64,000 nucleotides of DNA from Clostridium ragsdalei P11. Its GTDB lineage: Bacteria; Bacillota; Clostridia; Clostridiales; Clostridiaceae. Both the position numbers and the translations under genes were made by a program. Each line of letters starts with the position of its first letter. The stretch's first letter is position 1. Shown here piece by piece: positions 33,992-42,911 of this stretch. The notes below the pieces were generated by a model that was not told the origin of the DNA, ran no database searches, and saw nothing but the letters and a program-made list of their open reading frames with translations. The stretch spans positions 46,935 to 110,934 of the forward strand of contig NZ_LROS01000004.1 of the NCBI RefSeq assembly GCF_001675165.1. Direction: 5' to 3'.

Positions 33992-35029
33992 ATGTATAGT
34001 TTTAAAAATGATTATAGTGAAGGAGCTCATCCAAGAATATTAAATGCTTTAGTTGAATCAAATATGGAGCAAACTTCAGGTTACGGTGAAGATATATATA
34101 CAGAAAGAGCTGTTAAGCTTTTGAAGCAAAAAATTAAGCGAGACGATGCCCACATTCACCTGTTTGTTGGAGGCACACAGGCAAATCTCACTGCAATTTC
34201 AGCTTTTTTAAGACCCCATGAAGCAGCTATTGCTGCTAATACAGGACATATACTAGTTCACGAGACAGGAGCTATAGAAGCTACAGGGCATAAGATTATC
34301 TCTATAAAAGTAAGCAATGGCAAACTAAGTCCCGAAGACATCAAACCTGCCTTAGATGAACATGCCGATGAACATATGGTAAAACCTAAGCTAGTGTACA
34401 TCTCAAACTCTACAGAAATTGGTTCTATATATAAAAAAAGCGAATTAGAAAAACTAAGCAAATTTTGCAAAGAAAATAAACTGCTTTTATACATAGATGG
34501 TGCAAGGTTAGGTTCGGCCCTATGTTCAGAAGAAAATGATGTTGAACTTTCTGATTTAGCTAGATTAGCAGATGCGTTCTATATAGGTGGAACTAAAAAT
34601 GGTGCGCTAATGGGTGAGGCTATGGTCATATGTAACAACTCACTTAAAGAAGACTTTCGATTTTATATTAAACAAAAGGGAGCATTACTTGCAAAAGGTA
34701 GGCTTCTTGGAATACAATTCTTAGAACTTTTCAAAGATGACTTATATTTTGATTTGGCAAGGCATGCAAATGCCATGGCAGATTTACTTAGGAAGGAAAT
34801 CAGTAAGGCTGGATATTCATTTTTGACCCACTCGCCTTCAAATCAGATATTCCCAATCTTACCAAACAAATTGATTGAAAAGCTTGGGAATAAATATTCT
34901 TTTACAATTTGGAAAAAATCAGATGAATATAACTCTGTTATTCGCCTTGTAACTTCTTGGGCAACAAAAGAGTCTATGGTTTTAGATTTTATTAATGATT
35001 TAAAAAAATTTACTGAAATTGATATGTAA
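33992..35029 (+). CDS. ltaE: Low-specificity L-threonine aldolase
   Basis: A 345-residue PLP enzyme cleaving threonine to glycine and acetaldehyde. Features: MYSFKNDYSEGAHPRIL start, SGYGEDIYTERAVKLLKQKI, FVGGTQANLTAISAF (cofactor phosphate), YIDGARLGSAL (cofactor Asp) and the Schiff-base lysine in YIGGTKNGALMGEA. TTG 33986 is an alternative start 6 bp upstream; AGGAG lies 10 nt before the ATG. The gene stands alone with its own terminator. Confidence 0.92.
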   Translation: MYSFKNDYSEGAHPRILNALVESNMEQTSGYGEDIYTERAVKLLKQKIKRDDAHIHLFVGGTQANLTAISAFLRPHEAAIAANTGHILVHETGAIEATGHKIISIKVSNGKLSPEDIKPALDEHADEHMVKPKLVYISNSTEIGSIYKKSELEKLSKFCKENKLLLYIDGARLGSALCSEENDVELSDLARLADAFYIGGTKNGALMGEAMVICNNSLKEDFRFYIKQKGALLAKGRLLGIQFLELFKDDLYFDLARHANAMADLLRKEISKAGYSFLTHSPSNQIFPILPNKLIEKLGNKYSFTIWKKSDEYNSVIRLVTSWATKESMVLDFINDLKKFTEIDM

Positions 35030-35050
35030 CTATTTAAATCAAAAGCAAAG

Positions 35051-35089
35051 AAAAAAGTGCTCCATCCTCACAAGATTAGCACTTTTTTT
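35051..35089 (+). terminator. Intrinsic terminator after threonine aldolase
   Basis: AAAAAAGTGCT pairs with AGCACTTTTTTT across a 16-nt loop, ending in a T-run. A second hairpin, GATGATTAGTG / CACTAATCATT, lies at about 35145-35175 and may serve the convergent nitroreductase gene. Confidence 0.8.
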
Positions 35090-35264
35090 AGATCTATAGT
35101 TTACGATCTAATCCAATAGCCCTAAAACAAAATAAATGTTCTAAGGATGATTAGTGCTATCAACACTAATCATTTATTGTTTATACTATACCAAAATTAA
35201 TATAAAAATAAACATATATTTTTACTAAAACATCTTTCATTCAAAATTAAACTCTTTTGCCATA

Positions 35265-36176
35265 CTAATAAAATTTAGTATTTGAAAATCTTCTTTTTAT
35301 CGCAAAGCTATATTTAACATCAGGATAGCCAAATATGACCATAATACCATTTTTATTTTTCAATGGTATCCCATACTTTTCTTTTATTTTCTTTCCAAAA
35401 AGGTTTAACAGTACATTTGGTGTACCAAGCATACAACTTCCTAATCCTAATGATTGTGCTGCAAGCATTGCATAAGTTGCAGGAATATATGGATCAGCAG
35501 GATCAGCATATGGAGAAGCATGAAAATACATTGCTAACGGTGCAGAATATGTTAGCCAGTTCCTTCCTTCATCATAATTTCTTATAAATGTCTCTATAGC
35601 AGTTGAGGCAAAAGTTTTTAAAGAATCATATGCAGCCTTTCCTATAAATGGCCTATAGATTTTAAGCATTATAGTGGAAAATAGCCACCTATTTTTTTTC
35701 AAAACATTGATTAAATCCAGTGTAAACTCTTCCACTTTTTCATTTCCATCTAAAACCAAAACTTCAACATCAGAACTTCCAAGACCATTAGGCGCGGTCG
35801 TGGATGCTTCTAATATCTTTTTTATTATTTCACGTTCTACTTTTTGCTTTTTATAATTTCTTACACTTCTACGGGACATCATTAACGACTTTAAACTTTC
35901 ATAATTGGTCCTGTCTTGAAACTTTGGTAATTCCATGACATCATCTGGCGTCATATCTCTGCCAATAACTTTTATCGCTTTATTTGGACAAACTGCCATA
36001 CATTGTCCACAAGCAATACATCCAAATACTCGACTATGGTCTACTTTAACAATTTTATTTTCTATAAATAATGGTGCTCCCTTACATACTTTTACACAAA
36101 GTCCACAGGTTGTACATTTGTTTTTATCTATTTTAACTTCAGCACATTCATAAAATCGACCAGTTTTTAATGCCAT
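35265..36176 (-). CDS. Nitroreductase with N-terminal ferredoxin domain
   Basis: A 303-residue fusion. Residues 15-66 hold two 4Fe-4S motifs: C21-x2-C24-x2-C27-x3-C31 (CTTCGLCVKVC) and CIACGQCMAVCP. From about 95 onward is a nitroreductase FMN domain (MMSRRSVRNYKKQKV, STTAPNGLGSSDVEV, AAQSLGLGSCMLG). Ferredoxin-fused nitroreductases are common in clostridia; the natural acceptor is unknown. The TetR-family gene 19 bp upstream probably controls it. Confidence 0.92.
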   Translation of the reverse strand: MALKTGRFYECAEVKIDKNKCTTCGLCVKVCKGAPLFIENKIVKVDHSRVFGCIACGQCMAVCPNKAIKVIGRDMTPDDVMELPKFQDRTNYESLKSLMMSRRSVRNYKKQKVEREIIKKILEASTTAPNGLGSSDVEVLVLDGNEKVEEFTLDLINVLKKNRWLFSTIMLKIYRPFIGKAAYDSLKTFASTAIETFIRNYDEGRNWLTYSAPLAMYFHASPYADPADPYIPATYAMLAAQSLGLGSCMLGTPNVLLNLFGKKIKEKYGIPLKNKNGIMVIFGYPDVKYSFAIKRRFSNTKFY

Positions 36177-36195
36177 AGATATTCAACTCCTTTCA

Positions 36196-36858
36196 CTATT
36201 TACCAAACATGCTATTTAAAACACTCCAAAATACATCAACATCATCATCGATTTCTTCTGGTTTAAAGCCAACTACTCTCAGCATACTTATACCTATATA
36301 CAATGCTATTATTGCATAAGCAGACTTATTTATATCCGTTTCTTTAAAGTCGCCAACCTTATTTCCATAATTAATAATTGATGAAATTCCTTTACAATCG
36401 CCTTTATATACTTCATGTAAAACTGCCTGCAGCTTTGCATCTACCATTGCCCTTGAAAAGAAACTTACAAATAACTTAGCTTTTTTTGCTGGCGGAATAT
36501 TCATTGCCCCCACCCCATGAATTTCAGATACATTTAATTTAAGTTCAGATTTCTTATCAATGTTGTAATACTCTGGCAAAGCATTTTTCTGAACTATTTT
36601 CAGAATTTGAAATGGGGTCATATTCTTCCTTACTTCACTATTTATCTTTGTACCATAATAGCTTAAAAATGCTTTAAAGGCTTCAATAATAAGATTGCCC
36701 TTACTTTTAAAATAGTAACTAATAACACCTTTAGAACAATTAGCCTCTTTTGCCACCATGTCCAGTGACATTTTTTCTATACCCACCTTACAAATACACT
36801 CTAGCGTTGAATTAATTATTTGACTTCTTCTTATAGGCTCCATCCCAACTTTAGGCAT
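36196..36858 (-). CDS. TetR-family transcriptional regulator
   Basis: A 220-residue regulator. The N-terminal helix-turn-helix is SLDMVAKEANCSKGVISYYFKSKGNLI at about 30-56; the C-terminal ligand domain is not recognisable. It is co-directional with and just upstream of the ferredoxin-nitroreductase, and a TGAC-TG-GTCA dyad lies 33 bp before its start, suggesting autoregulation of the pair, perhaps in response to a nitroaromatic or oxidising compound. Confidence 0.9.
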   Translation of the reverse strand: MPKVGMEPIRRSQIINSTLECICKVGIEKMSLDMVAKEANCSKGVISYYFKSKGNLIIEAFKAFLSYYGTKINSEVRKNMTPFQILKIVQKNALPEYYNIDKKSELKLNVSEIHGVGAMNIPPAKKAKLFVSFFSRAMVDAKLQAVLHEVYKGDCKGISSIINYGNKVGDFKETDINKSAYAIIALYIGISMLRVVGFKPEEIDDDVDVFWSVLNSMFGK

Positions 36859-36890
36859 ACAATTCCCCCTAATATGCGATTATTTTATTT

Positions 36891-36900
36891 TGACCAGTCA
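36891..36900. promoter_or_regulatory. TGACCAGTCA dyad, candidate TetR operator
   Basis: The TGAC..GTCA inverted repeat is typical of simple TetR-family sites, and sits in the leader of the TetR gene. Flanks ATTTT and AAAAT extend the symmetry weakly. Confidence 0.4.
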
Positions 36901-36928
36901 TCTTAAAATAACAATACCACCTTTATAA

Positions 36929-36971
36929 TAAAAAAACAATATGACAACACTTATAAAAAACTGTCATATTG
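36929..36971 (-). terminator. Intrinsic terminator after the MBL-fold gene
   Basis: On the minus strand CAATATGACA pairs exactly with TGTCATATTG around a 15-nt loop, followed by a run of T residues. It ends the MBL-fold hydrolase transcript before the TetR promoter. Confidence 0.85.
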
Positions 36972-37066
36972 TTTACTGTTAATTTTGCTGTACCTATCTA
37001 AAATTCAACTTCATCTGTAGACTTTAACTGTACAAACCTTCCTCCTATTATATTATTATTTATTAC

Positions 37067-37822
37067 TCAATATTCCATATACTCTCCATCCTTTGGAATA
37101 GAAACTTGTCCTGAAAGTGAATTATCCTTCAAAAAACTTCTTAGTTCTTCTCTCATAAGGCTGCAGTGATTCCATGCCTCCATGTGAACAACAATCACTT
37201 TAGACTTTGGCATTTTTTTGCAAATATGAAATATATCCTCTTTACTCATGGTAATAGGAATACCTCCCTCTGTCAACTGCGCAGCACCTGCAAAAATAAC
37301 AACTAATTCAGGATTATAAGTTTTTAATGCTTGCTCTACTTCCAAACACCATACTGTATCCCCTGTTATATATAATAAGGGTTCATTTTTAGTTTTAATA
37401 ACATATCCTGAAACTATCCCCATTTGTTTTGCAACTTCACCCTTACCATGTTGACCCCCTACACGTTTAAAAATAATATCATTCCAACGACAATCTTTTT
37501 CAATTGGATTAACAGAGTAAAATCCCTTTTGTCTCACTTTTACTTCATCCTCACTCTGACAGAATATAGGTATATTTTTAGGTAATAATCTTGCTGCCGT
37601 TTCATCAAAATGATCGCTGTGCATATGGGTTAAAAGGACTGCATCAGTTCTTACAATATCATTAACATCAATGGGCAATTCCACCAGTGGATTTCTATTT
37701 TTATTTGACACATTAGGAATATAAGGCATTGTTCCTTTTTTACTAAGCACTGGATCAACTAGAATTGTCTTATTATTTATAATTAGCCTTAATGTTGCAT
37801 GGCGTATAAGCTGAATTCTCAT
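37067..37822 (-). CDS. Metallo-beta-lactamase-fold hydrolase (UlaG-like)
   Basis: A 251-residue metal-dependent hydrolase. The zinc motif is THMHSDHFDETAARL, with GGQHGKG, YITGDTVW and VVHMEAWNHC supplying later ligands; this pattern matches the UlaG/MBL lactonase-like subfamily and not antibiotic beta-lactamases. Its start is divergent from an Lrp-family regulator 106 bp away, which could regulate it. Substrate unknown. Confidence 0.85.
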   Translation of the reverse strand: MRIQLIRHATLRLIINNKTILVDPVLSKKGTMPYIPNVSNKNRNPLVELPIDVNDIVRTDAVLLTHMHSDHFDETAARLLPKNIPIFCQSEDEVKVRQKGFYSVNPIEKDCRWNDIIFKRVGGQHGKGEVAKQMGIVSGYVIKTKNEPLLYITGDTVWCLEVEQALKTYNPELVVIFAGAAQLTEGGIPITMSKEDIFHICKKMPKSKVIVVHMEAWNHCSLMREELRSFLKDNSLSGQVSIPKDGEYMEY

Positions 37823-37928
37823 AGTTTTTCCTCCTTGTATATGATATATTAATTATAAGTCATACTGCTTTTACTTGGAGAAAGTAATTGCCTATTTTCA
37901 GTTTCATCATGAAAGGAAATTTATAATT

Positions 37929-38342
37929 ATGCTTGACCAAACAGATATAAAGATTTTAACCTTATTAAAAGAAAATTCTAGACTTCAATGGCGTGAAATT
38001 GGAGAGTTAGTTCATTTAACAGGACAAGCAGTAGCAAATAGAATTAAGAAAATGGAAAAAGAAGGAATCATTGAAAAGTATACCATAAATTTAAATAACA
38101 CAAAACTTGATAAAAGCTTAATTGCCTATATAACTGTTTTTATGAAAACCTCCAATCATCCTGCTTTTATACAATTTGTTAAAAACAATAAATTCATAAT
38201 TGAGTGCCACAGGATAAGCGGAGATGGCTGCTATTTATTAAAGGTAAATGTAACTGATGAAGAAAATCTTATGTGCTTATTAAATAAAATTTTAGACTTT
38301 GGAAATTATCGTCTAAATATATCTATTAGTAGGATAAAGTAA
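37929..38342 (+). CDS. Lrp/AsnC-family transcriptional regulator
   Basis: A 137-residue regulator: LDQTDIKILTLLKENSRLQW opens the helix-turn-helix domain, with the recognition region LTGQAVANRIKKMEKEGII, then the RAM ligand domain (IAYITVFMKTSNHPAF, CHRISGDGCYLLKVNV). The frame is open from 37875 but AAAGGA and family homology favour ATG 37929. Its 3' end overlaps the convergent MerR gene by 17 bp. Confidence 0.9.
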   Translation: MLDQTDIKILTLLKENSRLQWREIGELVHLTGQAVANRIKKMEKEGIIEKYTINLNNTKLDKSLIAYITVFMKTSNHPAFIQFVKNNKFIIECHRISGDGCYLLKVNVTDEENLMCLLNKILDFGNYRLNISISRIK

Positions 38343-39174
38343 CTCTATCGTCCAATTTTTTTACCTTCACAGAAATTTTTGAGTAATATTTATTGGGGTT
38401 TTTAGTTATTATTTCATCTGACATATTTTCTATGTAAACACTTCCACAAATGTTAAGATGATTATTCTCTATAAACTCGTTTAATTTATCAAAATTTTTC
38501 ATATCTTCAGCTAAATAGCTATTATCATAAGTTATAACATAAAGTCCTGCTGGCTTTATGGTTTTTTCTACATTTACATTTTGAGAAACCTTATAAAAAT
38601 ATCTATAAGTTTTGATGCTATCCTCAATTGCCCCATCATAATCAAGATAGACACCTAATGGATAACCATAAACTAATTTCTTACTTTTCGAATAATCTAT
38701 AAAACTAACAAAATCTTCTTCAAAATTGTCAATATCAAATTTCATTTTCGGTCCTAAAAACAACAATTCTTGCTTACAATTTTTCAAAAAAATCTTGTCA
38801 CAACTAATATTAGATATAACAGGAATATTACTAGTTCGCTGTTCTATAATATAATTCATTTGATTTAACCTATTGAGTTCCTCTAGTATTTTTTGCTTCT
38901 GGTCAGTAATTAAGTTAATAAGATTATGAGGAGATACATTTTCCATATAATTCTTTATTTTCTTTAATGGTATATCTAAATCTTTTAGAGCAAGGATAAT
39001 GCTTACTTCGTCTAATTGACTATAGGAATAATACCTATAGCCATTTTTCTTCACAAATATAGGTTTCAATATTCCTACATTATCATAATATATTAAATTT
39101 TTTCTGTTTATGCCAGACAGCTTAGAAAAAGCCCCTATAGTTAAATATTTTTTTGAACTTATAAAATCATTCAT
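38326..39174 (-). CDS. MerR-family regulator with C-terminal effector domain
   Basis: A 282-residue regulator. The N-terminal winged helix is LTIGAFSKLSGINRKNLIYYDNVGIL with YRYYSYSQLDEV after it, then a dimerisation helix (about 75-110) and a C-terminal domain resembling the GyrI/BmrR-type ligand pocket (GVYLDYDGAIEDSIKTYRYF, PAGLYVITYDN). Such regulators sense drugs. A 42-bp block at its promoter reappears at the promoter of the ABC exporter pair 3.6 kb away, so that exporter is its likely target. Confidence 0.88.
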   Translation of the reverse strand: MNDFISSKKYLTIGAFSKLSGINRKNLIYYDNVGILKPIFVKKNGYRYYSYSQLDEVSIILALKDLDIPLKKIKNYMENVSPHNLINLITDQKQKILEELNRLNQMNYIIEQRTSNIPVISNISCDKIFLKNCKQELLFLGPKMKFDIDNFEEDFVSFIDYSKSKKLVYGYPLGVYLDYDGAIEDSIKTYRYFYKVSQNVNVEKTIKPAGLYVITYDNSYLAEDMKNFDKLNEFIENNHLNICGSVYIENMSDEIITKNPNKYYSKISVKVKKLDDRVTLSY

Positions 39175-39230
39175 AACCTATACCTTTTATAATTATTATA
39201 ATATTTAATAATAACTTTCTTTTTGAAGAT

Positions 39231-39279
39231 ATTCTATCTTGAAAAGTGTTGACTGTCAAGTTGCTGTACAGTTTACAAT
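39231..39279. promoter_or_regulatory. MerR-gene promoter with overlapping divergent 19-bp-spaced promoter-like site
   Basis: On the minus strand TTGACA (39259-39254), 17-bp spacer and TAGAAT (39236-39231) form a good promoter for the MerR gene. On the plus strand TTGACT (39249-39254), 19-bp spacer and TACAAT (39274-39279) form a MerR-type stretched site containing the dyad ACTGT..ACAGT. Bases 39234-39275 match 42826-42867 with one difference over the block. Confidence 0.7.
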
Positions 39280-39338
39280 ATTTTCTATGAATAAAATAGT
39301 CAATAAACTATAAAAAACAATTTTTTTATAGACTCTAT

Positions 39339-40664
39339 TTAGTCATTATGTAGTTTTATAGCTAAACTAATTTGGACAGAAAAGGTATCTTTCGCTTTTG
39401 TGATAACAAATTTTCCACTATGTCTTTCTATAATTTTTTCACATGTTTTTAGACCGATTCCTGTACTACTTACTGTTTTTAAATTATTATTTATTTCATT
39501 TTCAATATAAACAAATAATAGTTGGTTTTTGATATAGTATTTAACTTTAACTATCTTCGATTTATCTGAATACTTCATGATATTAGAGAAAATATTATCA
39601 AAAACTCTACGTATAGAAATTAAATTTACTTCTATAAGAAAAGGCGTATTACAGGAATCAATTTGAGAAATAAACCCATTGTCTTCCAATATAAAAATTT
39701 GTTCTTCAAGTAGTTGATCTAAAAGTTCATTTCCATCAAAAGCTTCTAATTCCAAATCATCATCATTAGTATTAAACACTATAAAGTATTCAAACAATTT
39801 ATCAGAAAGATATTTAATTTGGTATGCTTTTTCTCTACTACGATGAATATACTGTCTCAAATTTTCATCTGTCTTATATTTTTTGTATTCTATAATATCT
39901 AAATAGCCTACCAGTGCTGTGAGAGGTGTTCTTAAATCATGTGACATTGCTGTAATCAGTTCGCTATTTGCAAGTCTTGCTTTATCTTCACTTTCCAATC
40001 TTTCAATGAATGATTTTCTCATCTCATTAATACCTTGCGCCAAGGAAGAAAGTTCATCATTTCCATTAACAGTAATTTCATGAGTCAAATTGCCACCTTC
40101 TAATATTTTTATTTCACTCTCAAGCATTCCAATATACGTTGTTTTTCTTTTTATGAAAAACAACATAATTGATATAAAGCAGAAAAAGGAAATCGAAGCA
40201 TTCAAAAAGCTTACAATATAATAATACTTGTATTGAAAAAAGCATTCCACATACATTTTTGCGTCTGCATCAGCAAATTTAATATCATAAAGTGACATAT
40301 CGGGTAAAAATGGATTCTCTTCATATTTTCCATAATCGATAGCTGAATTGTTTCTATCAGAATTATAAATTAACTGTTTGTCCTTGTATATATAAAGGCT
40401 TACATATTTCTCTTTACGAACCCATTCTGTTATTTTATCATAATCATTTATTGTCAAATTGTTATCTAATATATATCTTCTGAAATCGGATAAGGCTTGA
40501 TTTTTTTGACTGCTTATAAAAGAAGTTTTATTAAAATGGTTATCCAGCATATTTTCCCCTATTGTTGTTAGTAAAAAGAATATACTAACAGCTATAACAA
40601 ATGAAAATATTAGGCATAGAATTAATTTGATTTCTAGTTTTTTGCATAAAAAGTTCTTATTCAA
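39339..40664 (-). CDS. Sensor histidine kinase with HAMP-like linker
   Basis: A 441-residue kinase. Two transmembrane helices (about 11-33 and 149-170) enclose an extracellular domain of about 115 residues. A HAMP-like linker follows, then phosphoacceptor H242 in MSHDLRTPLTALVGY, an N box (FDNIFSNIMKYSD) and STGIGLKTCEKI. Its start overlaps the end of the response regulator gene by 8 bp, so they are coupled. The architecture resembles the VanS-type kinases of Firmicutes; the signal is unknown. Confidence 0.92.
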   Translation of the reverse strand: MNKNFLCKKLEIKLILCLIFSFVIAVSIFFLLTTIGENMLDNHFNKTSFISSQKNQALSDFRRYILDNNLTINDYDKITEWVRKEKYVSLYIYKDKQLIYNSDRNNSAIDYGKYEENPFLPDMSLYDIKFADADAKMYVECFFQYKYYYIVSFLNASISFFCFISIMLFFIKRKTTYIGMLESEIKILEGGNLTHEITVNGNDELSSLAQGINEMRKSFIERLESEDKARLANSELITAMSHDLRTPLTALVGYLDIIEYKKYKTDENLRQYIHRSREKAYQIKYLSDKLFEYFIVFNTNDDDLELEAFDGNELLDQLLEEQIFILEDNGFISQIDSCNTPFLIEVNLISIRRVFDNIFSNIMKYSDKSKIVKVKYYIKNQLLFVYIENEINNNLKTVSSTGIGLKTCEKIIERHSGKFVITKAKDTFSVQISLAIKLHND

Positions 40665-41355
40665 CTCTATACCCCTTTCCCCATACTGTTTGTATATATT
40701 TAGGGTTTTGTGGATCCTTTTCTAATTTCCTTCTTAAGTTTCTTATATGTACCATAATTGTATTGTTACAAGAGTAAAAATAAGGCTCTTCCCAAACACT
40801 TTCATACAAATTTTGTGCTGAAAATACTTTTTTTCGATTCTGTGCCATAAGCAACAATAGCTTATATTCTATTTCGGTTAGGATAACTTCTTCTTGATCT
40901 ATTGATACTTCATTTGAAATTGTGTTTATTGTTAATCCATTTATATTAATAAACTCAGTTGAATCAACTCTATCTTTTCCTTTGTATACGTAATACCTTC
41001 TAAGCAATGCTTTAACTCTTGAAACTAATTCTGTATATGAAAATGGTTTTGATAGATAATCATCACATCCAGAAGAAAATCCCATGCATTTATCTGAATC
41101 TTGAGTTTTAGCAGTTAGAAACAAAATAGGAGCACTTGTTTTTTTACGAATTTCTACACAAGCTTTAAATCCAGACTTTATAGGCATCATTATATCAAGT
41201 ATTATTAAATCTATACTTTCATCAACTTTAATTACAGCATCTTCACCATCTGCAGCTTCTATTACATTATATTCTTCACTTTCCAATAAAATACGAACTA
41301 TTTCTCTTATTTCTTCGTTATCATCTGCAATCAAAATATTCTTCATAGTATTCAT
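40657..41355 (-). CDS. OmpR-family response regulator
   Basis: A 232-residue regulator with receiver acidic pair DD (11-12), phosphoacceptor D54 in LDIMMPIKSG, K in LSKPFS and a winged helix ending YIQTVWGKGYRVE. GGAGG lies before ATG 41355. It is divergent from the TVP38-PssA genes, and direct repeats TTAAGAATTA / TTAAGATTTA lie in the gap, so membrane-lipid genes are the probable targets. Confidence 0.93.
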   Translation of the reverse strand: MNTMKNILIADDNEEIREIVRILLESEEYNVIEAADGEDAVIKVDESIDLIILDIMMPIKSGFKACVEIRKKTSAPILFLTAKTQDSDKCMGFSSGCDDYLSKPFSYTELVSRVKALLRRYYVYKGKDRVDSTEFININGLTINTISNEVSIDQEEVILTEIEYKLLLLMAQNRKKVFSAQNLYESVWEEPYFYSCNNTIMVHIRNLRRKLEKDPQNPKYIQTVWGKGYRVE

Positions 41356-41422
41356 TTATATACCTCCATTTTACTATTAGTATATACTGCAATATAGTTA
41401 AAATCTATATTATTTAAATGAC

Positions 41423-41459
41423 TTAAGAATTATTAAGATTTATTATAGAGAGATCTTAA
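41423..41459. promoter_or_regulatory. Direct repeats in the divergent response-regulator / TVP38 gap
   Basis: TTAAGAATTA (41423-41432) is followed at once by TTAAGATTTA (41433-41442), a 10-bp period, and an inverted TCTTAA lies at 41454-41459. Tandem half-sites one turn apart suit OmpR-family binding. Confidence 0.4.
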
Positions 41460-41514
41460 TATGTTTCTAATATACTATTAATTGAAAATAGAATATAGAA
41501 AGGATTGTAAAATT

Positions 41515-42231
41515 ATGAATAAAAATAGAAAACTTTTAATTTATAAAATATTGTTAGTTTTATTAGGTATTTTTACAATTACATTAGTTATGAAATATTT
41601 ACCACGTATTATTGAACTAACTGTATCACTTGATAAATTCAGGGGTTATATAGTTTCCTTAGGTAGAAGTGGATCTATTGTATTCATTTTCTTCCAAATA
41701 CTACAAACGGTGATTGCGCCAATTCCAGGAGAAGTAATCCAAGTTGCTGGTGGATATATATATGATGTACCTTTAGGTATAATTTATACCACAGTAGGGA
41801 TGCTATTGGGAGCTATTATAGCTTTTTATTTTACTAGGCTTATAGGTGGCTCTTTTATACAAAAACTACTTAAGGGAGAAAATTCTCAATGGATGAAGAA
41901 TATTATGGATAGTAAAAAATTCTCTTTTATTTTATTTATTGTTTTCTTAGTTCCTGGACTACCAAAAGATTTTTTGATATATGTTGCAGGATTAACATCT
42001 ATAAAGCCATTAAGGTTTTTCGGAATTTTACTTGTTAGCAGATTTCCATGGCTTTTAGCATCTGTAAGTATTGGCTCCAATCTTCATTATGGTAACTATG
42101 TATCAACAATGGTAGTATCATTCATAGCCTTAATATCATTTGTTTTAGGAATAGTTTACAAAGATAAACTTATAAATAAGCTTTCATATGATAAAAATGT
42201 TCAAGAATCATATAAAGCTAAAGCAAATTAA
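41515..42231 (+). CDS. TVP38/TMEM64-family membrane protein
   Basis: A 238-residue protein with five or six hydrophobic segments. The conserved SNARE-associated/VTT core is visible: FFQILQTVIAPIPGEVIQVAGGYIYG-like sequence (here IYDVPLG), GAIIAFYFTRLIGG and FIVFLVPGLPKDFLIYVAGL. VTT proteins are linked to lipid scrambling and membrane homeostasis. ATG 41515 with AAAGGAT upstream is preferred over 41482. It is followed by a phosphatidylserine synthase gene 28 bp downstream. Confidence 0.88.
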   Translation: MNKNRKLLIYKILLVLLGIFTITLVMKYLPRIIELTVSLDKFRGYIVSLGRSGSIVFIFFQILQTVIAPIPGEVIQVAGGYIYDVPLGIIYTTVGMLLGAIIAFYFTRLIGGSFIQKLLKGENSQWMKNIMDSKKFSFILFIVFLVPGLPKDFLIYVAGLTSIKPLRFFGILLVSRFPWLLASVSIGSNLHYGNYVSTMVVSFIALISFVLGIVYKDKLINKLSYDKNVQESYKAKAN

Positions 42232-42259
42232 TTTAATTCAGTTGACGAGGGGTGATTAT

Positions 42260-42781
42260 ATGCTAAAAATGGCTATACCTAATTTATTTACACTTACTAA
42301 TCTATCATTTGGAGTTCTCTCAATACTTGAAACTTTTAGGCAAAATTACTTTTGTGCTGCAATATTAATAGTGATTGCAGCCTTAATAGATAGATACGAT
42401 GGTAGAATTGCTAGATTTTTAAATATATCAGGAAATCTTGGAAAAGAGTTAGATTCCTTAGCAGATTTAGTTTCTTTTGGGGTTGCACCAGCTCTTTTAA
42501 TGTTCATTAAGTACTATTTTTCTAGTTTAGATTACATTGAAGTTATTGGTGGTTGTTTCATATTGTCATACATTATGAGTGGAGCTTATAGATTGGCTAA
42601 ATATAATATCAGTGAATTTGATGGTGTTTTTACTGGAGTGCCTATAACAGTTGCAGGTTTTATTATTGCATTATTTTCATTAGTTGCACCTAGTAATGGG
42701 AGGTCTATACTTTTATCAACTGTTTTAATAGGGATTCTTGCTTATCTTATGCTCTCAAAATTTAAGCTTAAAAAAGTATAA
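42260..42781 (+). CDS. pssA: CDP-diacylglycerol-serine O-phosphatidyltransferase
   Basis: A 173-residue membrane enzyme making phosphatidylserine, the precursor of phosphatidylethanolamine. The CDP-alcohol transferase signature DG-x2-AR-x8-G-x3-D-x3-D is complete (DGRIARFLN through SLAD), and MAIPNLFTLTNLSFGVLSI is the usual PssA start. AGGGGTG lies before ATG 42260; the longer frame from 42188 overlaps the TVP38 gene. No decarboxylase (psd) gene is adjacent, unlike many clostridial pss loci. Confidence 0.9.
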   Translation: MLKMAIPNLFTLTNLSFGVLSILETFRQNYFCAAILIVIAALIDRYDGRIARFLNISGNLGKELDSLADLVSFGVAPALLMFIKYYFSSLDYIEVIGGCFILSYIMSGAYRLAKYNISEFDGVFTGVPITVAGFIIALFSLVAPSNGRSILLSTVLIGILAYLMLSKFKLKKV

Positions 42782-42825
42782 CTTAATTCTTTATTAGAAA
42801 GAACTTGTTGAGGAAAAGTAATATG

Positions 42826-42871
42826 CTATCTTGAAAAGTGTTGACTGTCAAGTTACTGTACAGTTTATACT
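42826..42871 (+). promoter_or_regulatory. MerR-type promoter (19-bp spacer) for the ABC exporter pair
   Basis: TTGACT (42841-42846), 19-bp spacer and TATACT (42866-42871), 41 bp before the exporter start. The spacer holds ACTGT..ACAGT symmetry. The block from CTATCTTGAAAAGTG to CAGTTTA is nearly identical to the MerR-gene promoter at 39234-39275. Stretched spacers with a central dyad are the hallmark of MerR-activated promoters. Confidence 0.75.
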
Positions 42872-42911
42872 ATTTCTTATACATAAAAATTACATATGAA
42901 AGGATACTATA

